This document shows positions 29,295-41,775 of a DNA stretch of 64,000 nt, one piece after another. Position 1 is the stretch's first letter, and every line of letters starts with the position of its first letter. Both the position numbers and the translations under genes were made by a program. The DNA is from Burkholderia vietnamiensis LMG 10929 (GTDB lineage: Bacteria > Pseudomonadota > Gammaproteobacteria > Burkholderiales > Burkholderiaceae): NCBI RefSeq assembly GCF_000959445.1, contig NZ_CP009631.1, positions 434,001 through 498,000 on the forward strand. Reading direction: 5' to 3'. The notes under the pieces were generated by a model. It made no database searches. It had not been told where the DNA came from and saw only the letters and a list, made by a program, of their open reading frames with translations.

Positions 29295-29400
29295 GAAACT
29301 TCCCTCGCCGGTATTACCCGGATCGGGTGCGAAGGGTCTTTCTCAGCCTCGCAGCGTTGCCCGGAACTACCCATGGCCGCACTCGAAGCACCCCTGTTTC
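29295..29400 (-). promoter_or_regulatory. TPP riboswitch (THI element) aptamer
   Basis: Minus strand carries the THI-box landmarks: GGGGTGC at the 5' side, GGCTGAGAAAGACCC (the CTGAGA pyrimidine-sensing core), ACCCGATCCGGGTAATACC, and GGCGAGGGAAGT, closed by GAAAC/GTTTC as part of P1. It precedes thiO-thiS-thiG-thiE, so thiamine pyrophosphate should repress the operon. The aptamer begins within about 5 bases of the predicted transcription start, while 246 bases separate it from thiO. Confidence 0.93.
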
Positions 29401-29410
29401 GTCGTCGGCC

Positions 29411-29440
29411 ATTAGACCATAAAAGCGGAAAGCGCCGCAA
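29411..29440 (-). promoter_or_regulatory. Candidate thi operon promoter
   Basis: Minus strand TTGCGG (29440-29435) and TCTAAT (29416-29411) separated by 18 bases, a fair sigma-70 match. The expected start is near 29404, immediately before the TPP aptamer. Confidence 0.55.
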
Positions 29441-29674
29441 ACTGTCCCCGTGCGGCAAATTCGCCCGTCGCAGCGCGCCGCTCTGGCACAATGCCCGCAG
29501 GCCGGCTGCGCGAGCGGCCGGTTGCCGCGTCACCGCCGGCCTTAAGTGCTGTTTAAGGCGCGCGGGCGACCATCCCGACGCCCGCTGTCGGTCGGCACCT
29601 CGTCGCCGGCATCTCGTATCGCGGCGCGCGTCCGGTCCGCCCGGCCCGCGCGCCGGCCACTCACCAGGAAGCAC

Positions 29675-31441
29675 ATGACCCAATCGATCGATCCCGTCCG
29701 CTCCGACGCCGCGCCGCAGGACGAGCGCCCGGTATCCGCGTGGAGCCTCATCAAGCCCTACTGGGTGTCGTCCGAATGGAAGATCGCGTGGGGGCTGTTG
29801 ATCACGATCGTCGCGATGAATCTTGCCAGCGTATGGCTCACCGTCCTGTTCAACTCCTGGTACGGTAAGTTCAACAACGCGCTGCAAGCAAAGGACGCTC
29901 ACCACTTCCCCCATTTGATGCTGCAGTTCGGCGGCCTGGCATTCGCGTCGATCGTCCTGTTCGTCTACAGCCGCTACCTGCGTCAGATGCTGGGCTTCCG
30001 CTGGCGACAGTGGCTCACACATCGTTTTCTGGATGAGTGGTTGAACGGACGAGCGTTCTATCGCATTGAGCGAGACCACCTCGCCGACAACCCGGACCAG
30101 CGGATCTCGGACGATCTTCAGTCGTTTGCAACGACGACGCTGGCGCTGTCCCTCGATTTGCTGTCCACGTTCGTCACCCTGGTTTGGTTCACTGCCATTC
30201 TTTGGACACTTGCCGGTCCCCTGACACTGCCCATCGGCGGTACAACGCTCGTTATTCCCGGGTATATGGTGTGGGTGGCGGTGATCTATGCGCTATTCGG
30301 CTCGTACTTGATACAAAAAGCGGGACGTCCTCTGATCTCAATCGGCTATCAGCAACAACGCGTCGAGGCCGATCTGCGCTTTGGCCTCATCCGAGTTCGC
30401 GAAAACGCGGAGCAAATCGCCTTCTACGATGGCTCTGCGTTTGAGGAGGCGCACGCGCGCACTCTTTTTGAACGTATCCGCGAAAACTGGTGGGCCTTCA
30501 TGAAGTACACGAGGCGGCTCAATTTTGTATTGAACTTCTACAGCACGATCGCAAATGTGTTTCCGTATATCGCCGCCGCGCCCGTCTATTTTGCCGGTGC
30601 ATTTTCGTTCGGTACGATGATGCAGATCGCGGACACATTCAGTCGCGTCAGCGATTCGTTCTCGTGGTTCATCAACAGCTACGGCACCCTCGTCGAATGG
30701 CGCGCGACCGTCAACCGTCTGCGCGAATTCAAGCGCGTGATGGGCACGTCGCATCTGAAGGAAAGCCTGTCGCCCGCGACCGAGCACGGCGGCATCAACC
30801 TGCACTACGTCGATGCGGCGAAGCTGTCGACGTCGTCGCTGAAGCTCGCGCTGCCGAACGGCACCGCGCTCGCGAACATCGGCAACGTGACGATCGAGCC
30901 GGGCTCGCGCTGGCTGGTGGTCGGCAAGTCGGGTTCCGGCAAGAGCACCTTCATCCGCGCGCTCGCGGGCCTGTGGCCGTTCGGCGACGGCGCGATCGAC
31001 GCGCCGGTCGGCGCGCGGTTGATGTTCGTGCCGCAGACGAGCTATCTGCCGATCGGCACGCTGAAGGCCGCACTCACCTATCCGGCCGCGCCCGATGCCT
31101 TCACCGACGACGCATGCCGCGACGCGCTGCGCGCGTGCCACCTCGAAGGCTACGTCGACCGTCTGGACGAAACCGGCCACTGGACGCGCGTGCTGTCGCC
31201 GGGCGAACAGCAGCGGCTCGCGGGTGCGCGCGTGCTGCTGCACAAGCCCGACTTCCTGTTCCTCGACGAAGCGACGAGCGCGCTCGACGCCGACAACGAA
31301 GCGCGGCTCTATCACTTGTTCGCCGAACGGCTGCCGAAAGCGGCGATCGTCAGCATCGCGCATCGCGAGGCGCTGGCTGAGTTCCACGTCGGCACGATCA
31401 ACGTCGAGCGCGTGAACGACGACGACAAGGTTGCCGCGTAG
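29675..31441 (+). CDS. ABC transporter ATP-binding/permease protein, SbmA/YddA type
   Basis: Inner-membrane protein of the SbmA/BacA-like ABC_membrane_2 family fused to an ATPase domain (YddA-like); relatives move peptides or vitamins, substrate here unknown. 588 residues from the ATG at 29675, preceded by AGGAAG. The membrane half (about 20-330) has YWVSSEWKIAWGLL, FRWRQWLTHRFLDEWL and PDQRISDDLQSFATTTLALS, typical of the family. The ATPase half has Walker A VVGKSGSGKSTFIRAL, LSPGEQQRLAGARVLL and LFLDEATSALD. Third-position GC falls sharply in the membrane half (hand count 61 of 100 codons from 30182, against 94 of 100 from 30704), suggesting a recombined patch. Confidence 0.92.
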   Translation: MTQSIDPVRSDAAPQDERPVSAWSLIKPYWVSSEWKIAWGLLITIVAMNLASVWLTVLFNSWYGKFNNALQAKDAHHFPHLMLQFGGLAFASIVLFVYSRYLRQMLGFRWRQWLTHRFLDEWLNGRAFYRIERDHLADNPDQRISDDLQSFATTTLALSLDLLSTFVTLVWFTAILWTLAGPLTLPIGGTTLVIPGYMVWVAVIYALFGSYLIQKAGRPLISIGYQQQRVEADLRFGLIRVRENAEQIAFYDGSAFEEAHARTLFERIRENWWAFMKYTRRLNFVLNFYSTIANVFPYIAAAPVYFAGAFSFGTMMQIADTFSRVSDSFSWFINSYGTLVEWRATVNRLREFKRVMGTSHLKESLSPATEHGGINLHYVDAAKLSTSSLKLALPNGTALANIGNVTIEPGSRWLVVGKSGSGKSTFIRALAGLWPFGDGAIDAPVGARLMFVPQTSYLPIGTLKAALTYPAAPDAFTDDACRDALRACHLEGYVDRLDETGHWTRVLSPGEQQRLAGARVLLHKPDFLFLDEATSALDADNEARLYHLFAERLPKAAIVSIAHREALAEFHVGTINVERVNDDDKVAA

Positions 31442-31512
31442 CGCCCTGTAACGCTGCGCTCCTGCATGGCGCAGCATTCCTGACTAGCGCTGCACTCGTT
31501 ATGCAGCGAAGC

Positions 31513-31545
31513 AACGAGCCGGCGCGCTGCACCGGCTCGCCGTCC
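31513..31545. terminator. Weak hairpin between convergent genes
   Basis: CGAGCCGG and CCGGCTCG arms with a 9-base loop lie between the ABC gene and the convergent thpR. Neither side has a real T-run (TTGCTTCG on the minus strand), so termination is tentative. Confidence 0.35.
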
Positions 31546-31553
31546 CTTCTGCC

Positions 31554-32108
31554 CTACCCGCCCGCAGCCGCGATCGGCGCCGACACGATCGGCACATGCG
31601 ACACGCCTTCGTGCGACAACCGGCTTTCGAACAACGTCAGCGCGTCGAAGCGCAGCGCGAGCGGCCGGCCGATCGCGCCGCCATGCGCGGGCTGCCCGTC
31701 CGCGTCGCGCGGCAGCCGTGCGAGCGTCACGTGCGGCCGGAACGGCCGGTGATCGGCCGGCACGCCGAGCTCGCGCAACACCGCAGACAACGCCGCGTTC
31801 AGCGCCGCGCACGCGGGATCGGCCGCGAGTTCGGCCACGATCAGCCTGGCGCGCGGCAGGCTCGGCCACCATGCGATCCGCTCGACCGGCTGCAGCGGCA
31901 GCGCGTGGGCGGCCGCGAGCGCCGGCAGACGCGCGGCCAGCAGGTCGCACCGCGGGCGCTCGATCGCGCCGATGAACGCAAGCGTCACGTGAAGTTGGGC
32001 CGCCGGCGTGCGGCGTGCGCCGCGCGTGACCGGCAACGCATGCAGCGCGTCGCTCGATGCCCGATCGGGCATCAGCGCGACGAATGCACGGAGCCGGTCG
32101 CCGTTCAT
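31554..32108 (-). CDS. thpR: RNA 2',3'-cyclic phosphodiesterase ThpR (LigT-like)
   Basis: 2H-family phosphoesterase acting on 2',3'-cyclic RNA ends. 184 residues from [12 protein letters not shown]. The two HxT motifs are clear: LHVTLAFIG near residue 43 and RPHVTLARLP near residue 128, as the family requires. Its ATG overlaps the stop of the upstream small membrane protein by four bases; an upstream in-frame start at 32168 lies within that gene. Confidence 0.92.
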   Translation of the reverse strand: MNGDRLRAFVALMPDRASSDALHALPVTRGARRTPAAQLHVTLAFIGAIERPRCDLLAARLPALAAAHALPLQPVERIAWWPSLPRARLIVAELAADPACAALNAALSAVLRELGVPADHRPFRPHVTLARLPRDADGQPAHGGAIGRPLALRFDALTLFESRLSHEGVSHVPIVSAPIAAAGG

Positions 32109-32347
32109 GATTCGCGCGCCGCGATGCGCGTGTCGGCCAGCGCATCGGCGCCGGCCGGCAGCACGCATGCGCGTGCCGGGATCGTGTGGCGCGCGAACGC
32201 CGGCTTAGCGATGCGCTGCCGGCGATAGTCTCCCCACGCGGCACGCGCATGCTTGCCGGGCGAGAGGATCACAACGAAGTTGACGACCGCCATCGCCGGC
32301 ACGATCCCGTAGACGGCGTTGAACAGACCAGGCACGGATGCGCTCAT
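32105..32347 (-). CDS. Small hypothetical membrane protein coupled to thpR
   Basis: Function unknown. 80 residues from the ATG at 32347 (AAGGA seven bases upstream; a TTG two codons earlier is the alternative). It starts [20 protein letters not shown], one hydrophobic helix to about residue 29, followed by a basic stretch and an Ala/Arg-rich tail. The four-base overlap with thpR supports it being translated. No family recognised. Confidence 0.6.
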   Translation of the reverse strand: MSASVPGLFNAVYGIVPAMAVVNFVVILSPGKHARAAWGDYRRQRIAKPAFARHTIPARACVLPAGADALADTRIAARES

Positions 32348-32563
32348 CCTCAATCCTTCTACAGGGCTCGGTCATATGCGCCGGCCGCGCGAACGCCGCC
32401 GTCGGGACGACATGATCGGATCGGGCAGCCCGCCCGAAAACCGCAAACGGAAACGATCGGCGCTCGCATGACATCGCGACCCGATGTGATCAGATTAGGC
32501 GACGCATCGCGAAGATGCGTCGACGCGCGCGATGCGACCGCGCACCACGGGCGGTCGGCTGCC

Positions 32564-32597
32564 ATAAAAAAACGGGCGCCCTCGCGGACGCCCGTCT
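32564..32597 (-). terminator. Terminator of gltBD
   Basis: Minus strand ACGGGCG and CGCCCGT stem with a GC-rich loop followed by TTTTTTTA, 26 bases past the gltD stop. The rest of the 275-base gap (32348-32622) holds nothing else I can name. Confidence 0.85.
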
Positions 32598-32622
32598 CGT
32601 CGAAACCTGCTCGCGGCCGAAA

Positions 32623-34089
32623 TCAGCGCGGCAGTTCCGAATGCCCCATCAGGTACGCATCGACCGAGCGCGCGCACTGGCGGCCTTCGCGGATCGCCCA
32701 CACGACGAGCGACTGGCCGCGGCGCATGTCGCCGGCCGCGAACACCTTGTCGACCGACGTGTAGTACGAGCGCTCGCCTTCGGTGGCAGCACGCGCATTG
32801 CCGCGCGCGTCCTTCGCGACGCCGAACGCGTCGAGCACCGGCGCCGCCGGCTGCGTGAAGCCCATTGCGAGCAGCACGAGGTCGGCCTTCATCTCGAACT
32901 CGGAGCCCGGCACTTCCTGCATCTTGCCGTCCTTCCACTCGACGCGCACCGCGATCAGCTTCTCGACCTTGCCGTTCTTGCCTTCGAGGCGCTTCGTCGC
33001 GACCGCCCAATCGCGCTCGCAGCCTTCCTCGTGCGACGACGACGTGCGCAGCTTGATCGGCCAGTACGGCCACACGAGCGGCTTGTTCTCCTCTTCCGGC
33101 GGCTGCGGCAGCAGTTCGAACTGCGTGACCTGCTTCGCGCCGTGACGGTTCGACGTGCCGACGCAGTCCGAACCCGTATCGCCGCCGCCGATCACGATCA
33201 CGTGCTTGCCCTTCGCGAGCAGCTGGTCGGTGAGCTTGTCGCCGGCGTTCACGCGGTTCTGCTGCGGCAGGAAGTCCATCGCGAAATGGACGCCGGCGAG
33301 CTCGCGGCCCGGCACCGGCAGGTCGCGCGGCGTTTCCGAACCGCCCGCGATCACGACCGCGTCGAATTCTTCCTTCAGCGTGTCCGGCGAAATGGTTTCC
33401 TTCGCGAGGTTGCCGATCGACTCGGGCAGCGGCTCCTTGCCGATGAACACGCTGGTGCGGAACGTCACGCCTTCGGCTTCCATCTGGCGCATGCGGCGGT
33501 CGATCAGCCACTTCTCCAGCTTGAAGTCGGGGATCCCGTAACGCAGCAGCCCGCCGACGCGATCGTTCTTCTCGAACACCGTTACGTCATGGCCGGCGCG
33601 CGCGAGCTGCTGCGCGGCCGCGAGGCCCGCGGGGCCCGAGCCGACGACCGCGACCTTCTTGCCCGTCTTGTGCTCGGCCGGCTGCGGCTTCACCCAGCCT
33701 TCGGCCCAGGCCTTGTCGATGATCGCGTGCTCGATCGACTTGATGCCGACCGGATCGTTGTTGATCCCCAGCGTGCACGCCGCCTCGCACGGCGCCGGGC
33801 AGATCCGGCCCGTGAACTCCGGGAAGTTGTTGGTCGAATGCAGGACTTCGATCGCCTGCTGCCAGTCCTGGCGGTAAACGAGATCGTTGAAGTCCGGAAT
33901 GACGTTGTTGACCGGGCAGCCGTTGTTGCAGAACGGGATGCCGCAATCCATGCAGCGCGCGCCCTGGACCTTCGCGTCCGCGTCGGTCAGCGCCGCGACG
34001 AATTCCTTGTAGTGCTTCACGCGCGTGAGCGGTGCTTCGTACGCCTCGTGGCGGCGTTCGAACTCCAGAAAACCGGTTGCCTTGCCCAT
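32623..34089 (-). CDS. gltD: Glutamate synthase small subunit GltD
   Basis: FAD and NADPH subunit supplying electrons to GltB. 488 residues from [13 protein letters not shown]. The N-terminal iron-sulfur region has [17 protein letters not shown] and [12 protein letters not shown]. The FAD fold is [18 protein letters not shown] and the NADPH fold [18 protein letters not shown]-terminal [19 protein letters not shown] closes the flavin site. Start at 34089; an earlier ATG at 34155 adds 22 unlikely residues. Lies 85 bases after gltB. Confidence 0.97.
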   Translation of the reverse strand: MGKATGFLEFERRHEAYEAPLTRVKHYKEFVAALTDADAKVQGARCMDCGIPFCNNGCPVNNVIPDFNDLVYRQDWQQAIEVLHSTNNFPEFTGRICPAPCEAACTLGINNDPVGIKSIEHAIIDKAWAEGWVKPQPAEHKTGKKVAVVGSGPAGLAAAQQLARAGHDVTVFEKNDRVGGLLRYGIPDFKLEKWLIDRRMRQMEAEGVTFRTSVFIGKEPLPESIGNLAKETISPDTLKEEFDAVVIAGGSETPRDLPVPGRELAGVHFAMDFLPQQNRVNAGDKLTDQLLAKGKHVIVIGGGDTGSDCVGTSNRHGAKQVTQFELLPQPPEEENKPLVWPYWPIKLRTSSSHEEGCERDWAVATKRLEGKNGKVEKLIAVRVEWKDGKMQEVPGSEFEMKADLVLLAMGFTQPAAPVLDAFGVAKDARGNARAATEGERSYYTSVDKVFAAGDMRRGQSLVVWAIREGRQCARSVDAYLMGHSELPR

Positions 34090-34174
34090 AAGGTGCTCTT
34101 CTGTTCGGTGTATCGGGTGGGGGAGCCGCGCGCAGCCGTCAGGCGCGCGCGGCATTCGCTATGTCGTTCGTCGC

Positions 34175-38878
<4,704 letters not shown>

Positions 38879-39011
38879 GGGGACACCGTCGTAAAGGGGC
38901 CTCGAGGGCCGTTGAACCATTTTTCTGTTGCCGTCGATCCCGCTCCGGCAGGAGACGGCACGGCCGACGGTGGTTGGGCATGCTGCATGCGCCCGGGCCA
39001 CCGGAATTCGG

Positions 39012-39041
39012 AATATACGCGACGAATCAAGGGAATAGCAA
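39012..39041 (-). promoter_or_regulatory. Candidate gltB promoter
   Basis: Minus strand TTGCTA (39041-39036) and TATATT (39017-39012) with an 18-base spacer. The predicted start is near 39005, leaving a leader of about 125 bases before gltB. Confidence 0.6.
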
Positions 39042-39060
39042 CAAAAACCGGATGATCGAA

Positions 39061-39104
39061 CCCCAATTAAACAGATGCTCAGATGTGGTGCCTATTTATT
39101 GGGG
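39061..39104. repeat. Inverted repeat upstream of the gltB promoter
   Basis: CCCCAATTAAA (from 39061) and TTTATTGGGG (to 39104) form near-perfect arms about 24 bases apart, enclosing two CAGATG copies at 39072-39077 and 39080-39085. It lies 20-60 bases upstream of the gltB -35. A regulator site for glutamate synthase is plausible; no known operator is recognised. Confidence 0.4.
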
Positions 39105-39119
39105 CCGTAACGATTTGGT

Positions 39120-39150
39120 GCAAAAAGAAGCGGCGCACGCAGCGCCGCTC
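39120..39150 (-). terminator. Terminator of the RAYT-like gene
   Basis: Minus strand AGCGGCGCTGCGTGCGCCGCTT, a stem of about 8 bp with a short loop, followed by CTTTTTG. It separates the RAYT-like gene from the gltB promoter. Confidence 0.8.
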
Positions 39151-39169
39151 CCCGCCCGCCTCCCCGGCG

Positions 39170-39883
39170 CTACTGCTGGGCCGGCGGCGTGTTTTCGCGC
39201 ACCTTTCTGGGGCGTCCGCGCGGCAGCGGCGACACGCGCCGGTTCGCGGTGCGGGCGGCCCACTCGCGGTAGTTGTCGCCGCCGAGCACCCAGCCTTTCA
39301 GCGTCGCCTGCTGAAGCTGATCGGCCTGCCGCTCGTCGAGCGGTTGTTCGCACAGCTCCTTGTACGCGCGCTGACGGTCGAACGGCGTGTTGCCGAGCGC
39401 CCAGTAGAGCGGGTGGTCGGTAATCAGGCTGTCGACGGTCAGGCCCACGTGGTGCCGGTAGCTCGACCATCGATACGCGTCGGCCGTCGCCACCAGCTGC
39501 GAGCGCACCGGGCTCATCTCGACCACGCGGCTCGCGAGCAGGAAATAGCGCTCGCCTTCGATCACCGTCGCGCGGTAGCGGCCTTCCCACAACGTGCCGC
39601 GACGCGAGTAGCGCCGGTTGAAGTGCGCGACGTAGCGGCGGCCGACGGCCTGCATCGCCTTCGGCAGGCTCGCCTCGTCGCTCGGCGTGACGAGCAACTG
39701 CACCTGACGCGGCAGCAGCACGTACGCGTGCACCGAAAGATGGTGATCGCGTGCCGCCGCCTTCAGACAATCGATGAAGAGTTCGTAGTCCTGGTCGTCG
39801 ACGAACGCGGGTTGCTGATCCAGCCCGCGCAGTATCACGTGCTGAGGCTGGTCGGGAACATAGAGTCGTGCTAACCGTGCCAT
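39170..39883 (-). CDS. REP-associated tyrosine transposase (RAYT)-like protein, HUH motif lost
   Basis: Related to the IS200/Y1 transposase family that acts on REP palindromes. 237 residues from MARLARLYVPDQPQHVILRG. Conserved pieces: VHAYVLLPRQVQLLVTP, GRRYVAHFNRRYSRRGTLWEGR (candidate Y1 tyrosine Y84), RYFLLASRVVEMSPVRS and DAYRWSSYRHH. The usual NHVHLL catalytic HUH motif reads RQVQLL (residues 59-64), so both metal-binding histidines are gone. The C-terminus has an AT-hook-like PRGRPRK (221-227). It is a solo gene with its own terminator; no IS ends or REP elements were seen near it. An ATG at 39937 would add 18 residues. Confidence 0.85.
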   Translation of the reverse strand: MARLARLYVPDQPQHVILRGLDQQPAFVDDQDYELFIDCLKAAARDHHLSVHAYVLLPRQVQLLVTPSDEASLPKAMQAVGRRYVAHFNRRYSRRGTLWEGRYRATVIEGERYFLLASRVVEMSPVRSQLVATADAYRWSSYRHHVGLTVDSLITDHPLYWALGNTPFDRQRAYKELCEQPLDERQADQLQQATLKGWVLGGDNYREWAARTANRRVSPLPRGRPRKVRENTPPAQQ

Positions 39884-40017
39884 GCTGAATGTCCGTTTGA
39901 ACGCGTTAGGAAATACCCTGGGGTCCGAATTACGCATTTGCGTAGAATGCCTGTCCCTGCGGGGCGCGAAAGCGTACGGTCGTGCGGATCCTAGGGAGAA
40001 AGCTCTAACTTACGAGC

Positions 40018-40047
40018 TTGTTTGGTTTTAAACGCAGTCGTCATAAT
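40018..40047 (+). promoter_or_regulatory. Candidate promoter of the OmpW-like gene
   Basis: TTGTTT (40018-40023) and CATAAT (40042-40047) separated by 18 bases, 28 bases ahead of the ATG. A strong ribosome site GGAGGAG follows at about 40064. Confidence 0.5.
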
Positions 40048-40075
40048 GAGCACGCCTTTGATCGGAGGAGACACA

Positions 40076-40807
40076 ATGAAACGAAAACTGGCCATTACGG
40101 GGGCCGCTGCGCTCGCATTCGCGGCCGCAGGCGGCACGGCACACGCACAATCCGCAGGTGATTTCTACGTCAGCACCGGCTGGTTCCACCTGTCACCGCA
40201 AGACAGCAGCGACCCGCTGTTCGTGTACGGCGTCGGCGGCACGCCCGTCAATCAATCCGTTCCCAACACCGGCGCCGGCATCAACGACGCCGATACGCTC
40301 GGCTTCGCATCCGGCTACTTCCTTACCGACCACATCTCCACCGAATTCGTTCTCGGCATACCGCCGAAGTTCGACATCACCGGCAAGGGTCAGTTCTCGC
40401 GCTTCGGCGTGCTCGGCCGGGCATACCAGTGGAGTCCGGCGGTGTTGCTGCGCTACCACTTCAACGACGCCAACGCGAAGTTCCGGCCGTACATCGGCGT
40501 CGGCGCTACCTACGTCTGGTTCACCGGCGCGAAGATCACCAACAGCACCTTCGAGAACGGCGTGCTCGGCGGCCCGACCAGCGCCACCACGAGCAACCAG
40601 TGGGCGCCCGTGTTCAACGCCGGCTTCTCGTACAACTTCACGAAGCACTGGTTCGCCGGGCTGTCGATCTCGTACGTGCCGGTGAGCGTCACCGCCACGT
40701 TCACGACCGCCCGCCGCACCCAGGTCGGCACGCTGACCGAGACGTCGAAGGCTCGCATCGCGCTGAACCCGATCGTCACGTACGTGAACGTCGGCTACCG
40801 CTTCTAA
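40076..40807 (+). CDS. OmpW-family outer-membrane protein
   Basis: Eight-stranded beta-barrel predicted for the outer membrane; relatives pass small hydrophobic compounds. 243 residues with a Sec signal ending AGGTAHAQSAG. Barrel features: FYVSTGWFHLSPQDSS, LGFASGYFLTDHISTEFVLG, FRPYIGVGATYVWFTGA, FNAGFSYNFTKHWFAGLSIS and a terminal YVNVGYRF with C-terminal Phe for BAM recognition. Start chosen at MKRKLA with GGAGGAG six bases upstream. Confidence 0.94.
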   Translation: MKRKLAITGAAALAFAAAGGTAHAQSAGDFYVSTGWFHLSPQDSSDPLFVYGVGGTPVNQSVPNTGAGINDADTLGFASGYFLTDHISTEFVLGIPPKFDITGKGQFSRFGVLGRAYQWSPAVLLRYHFNDANAKFRPYIGVGATYVWFTGAKITNSTFENGVLGGPTSATTSNQWAPVFNAGFSYNFTKHWFAGLSISYVPVSVTATFTTARRTQVGTLTETSKARIALNPIVTYVNVGYRF

Positions 40808-40885
40808 GCGTAGTCGAATATTTGGGGAATGGTTAATCCTGCTGCAATTTGTAGCGGATTTTTCCGAGCGTAACGTCTCCACGAT

Positions 40886-40927
40886 GCAAAACGCCCCGGC
40901 GGGAAACCGCCGGGGCGTCGTTTTTTC
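40886..40927. terminator. Bidirectional terminator between ompW-like gene and ugpQ
   Basis: ACGCCCCGGCGG and CCGCCGGGGCGT form a 12-bp stem with a short loop. TTTTTT follows on the plus strand and TTTT on the minus strand, so it can serve both converging genes. Confidence 0.9.
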
Positions 40928-40975
40928 GCGTCAGGCACGCTGGCGAAACGCGAAACGAATTGGGCTCGCGCGGGC

Positions 40976-41740
40976 TTACACGATGTCGTCGAGCGCCGTC
41001 GGGCCGATCAGGTCGATGCGGTCGGTGCAGATCGCGTCCACGCCCCAGCGCACGAGCTCGCGCGCCCTGCCGAGGTCGTTCACCGTGTAAACCAGGATGC
41101 GCAGGCCGGCCGCCTTGATTGCCCGCACGAGCGGCTCGCTCAATTGCGTGTGGTCCGCATGCAACGACGTGCAGTCGAGCGCGCCGACGGCCTGCGCGTG
41201 CCAGTCGTCGGGCACGCGCTCGTACAGCATGCCGCGCGGCAGCGCGGGCGCCGCGTCGCGCGCGTGCCGCAGTGCATCGAACGAGAACGACGACAGCAGC
41301 GGCGGCACGGCGGCGCCGTGCCAGTACGCCGCCGCATCGGCGGCCACCCGCCGCCCGGTGTCGGATTCTCGGCCGGGGCACGGCTTGATCTCGACGTTCG
41401 CGGCCAGCCCGAGCGTCATGCAGCGCGCCGCCGCCGCCTCGAGCGTCGGCATCCGCTCGCTGGCAAAGCGCGCGTCGAACCACGCGCCGGCGTCGAGCGC
41501 GGCGAGCGCCGCATAGCGCATGCCCGCCGCCGGCCCGCTTCCGTCGGACGTGCGATCGACCGTGTCGTCGTGCAGCAGGAACGTCACGTCGTCGCCGGAC
41601 AGCTTCGCGTCGAATTCGACCATCCGGTGGCCGCGCCGCGCGCCCTCGTCGAGCGCGGCAAGCGTGTTCTCCGGCGCGAGCGTGCCGCCGCCGCGATGGG
41701 CGACGACGCGCGGATAGGGCCAGTCGGGTCGGGAAGTCAT
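40976..41740 (-). CDS. ugpQ: Glycerophosphodiester phosphodiesterase UgpQ
   Basis: Cleaves glycerophosphodiesters to glycerol 3-phosphate and alcohol. 254 residues; the GDPD catalytic pair is in VVAHRGGGTLAPENTLAALD and VEFDAKLSGD with LLHDD. NVEIKPCPG carries the metal-binding glutamate. There is no signal peptide, so it should act in the cytoplasm on diesters imported by UgpBAEC. Last gene of the ugp operon, 35 bases after ugpC. Confidence 0.95.
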   Translation of the reverse strand: MTSRPDWPYPRVVAHRGGGTLAPENTLAALDEGARRGHRMVEFDAKLSGDDVTFLLHDDTVDRTSDGSGPAAGMRYAALAALDAGAWFDARFASERMPTLEAAAARCMTLGLAANVEIKPCPGRESDTGRRVAADAAAYWHGAAVPPLLSSFSFDALRHARDAAPALPRGMLYERVPDDWHAQAVGALDCTSLHADHTQLSEPLVRAIKAAGLRILVYTVNDLGRARELVRWGVDAICTDRIDLIGPTALDDIV

Positions 41741-41775
41741 CGTCAGCCTCGTCGCTCGTTCGGAGGTTCGTCGGG

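Noticed and set aside
29174..30079. Extension of the thiO-coupled small ORF upstream as one 344-codon frame
   Set aside because: The longer frame runs through the TPP aptamer and into the opposite ABC gene; only the last 42 codons have a ribosome site and a sensible position.
39061..39104. Considering the inverted repeat a REP element for the RAYT-like protein
   Set aside because: REP elements are GC-rich hairpins present in many copies; this repeat is AT-rich in its arms and I saw a single copy.
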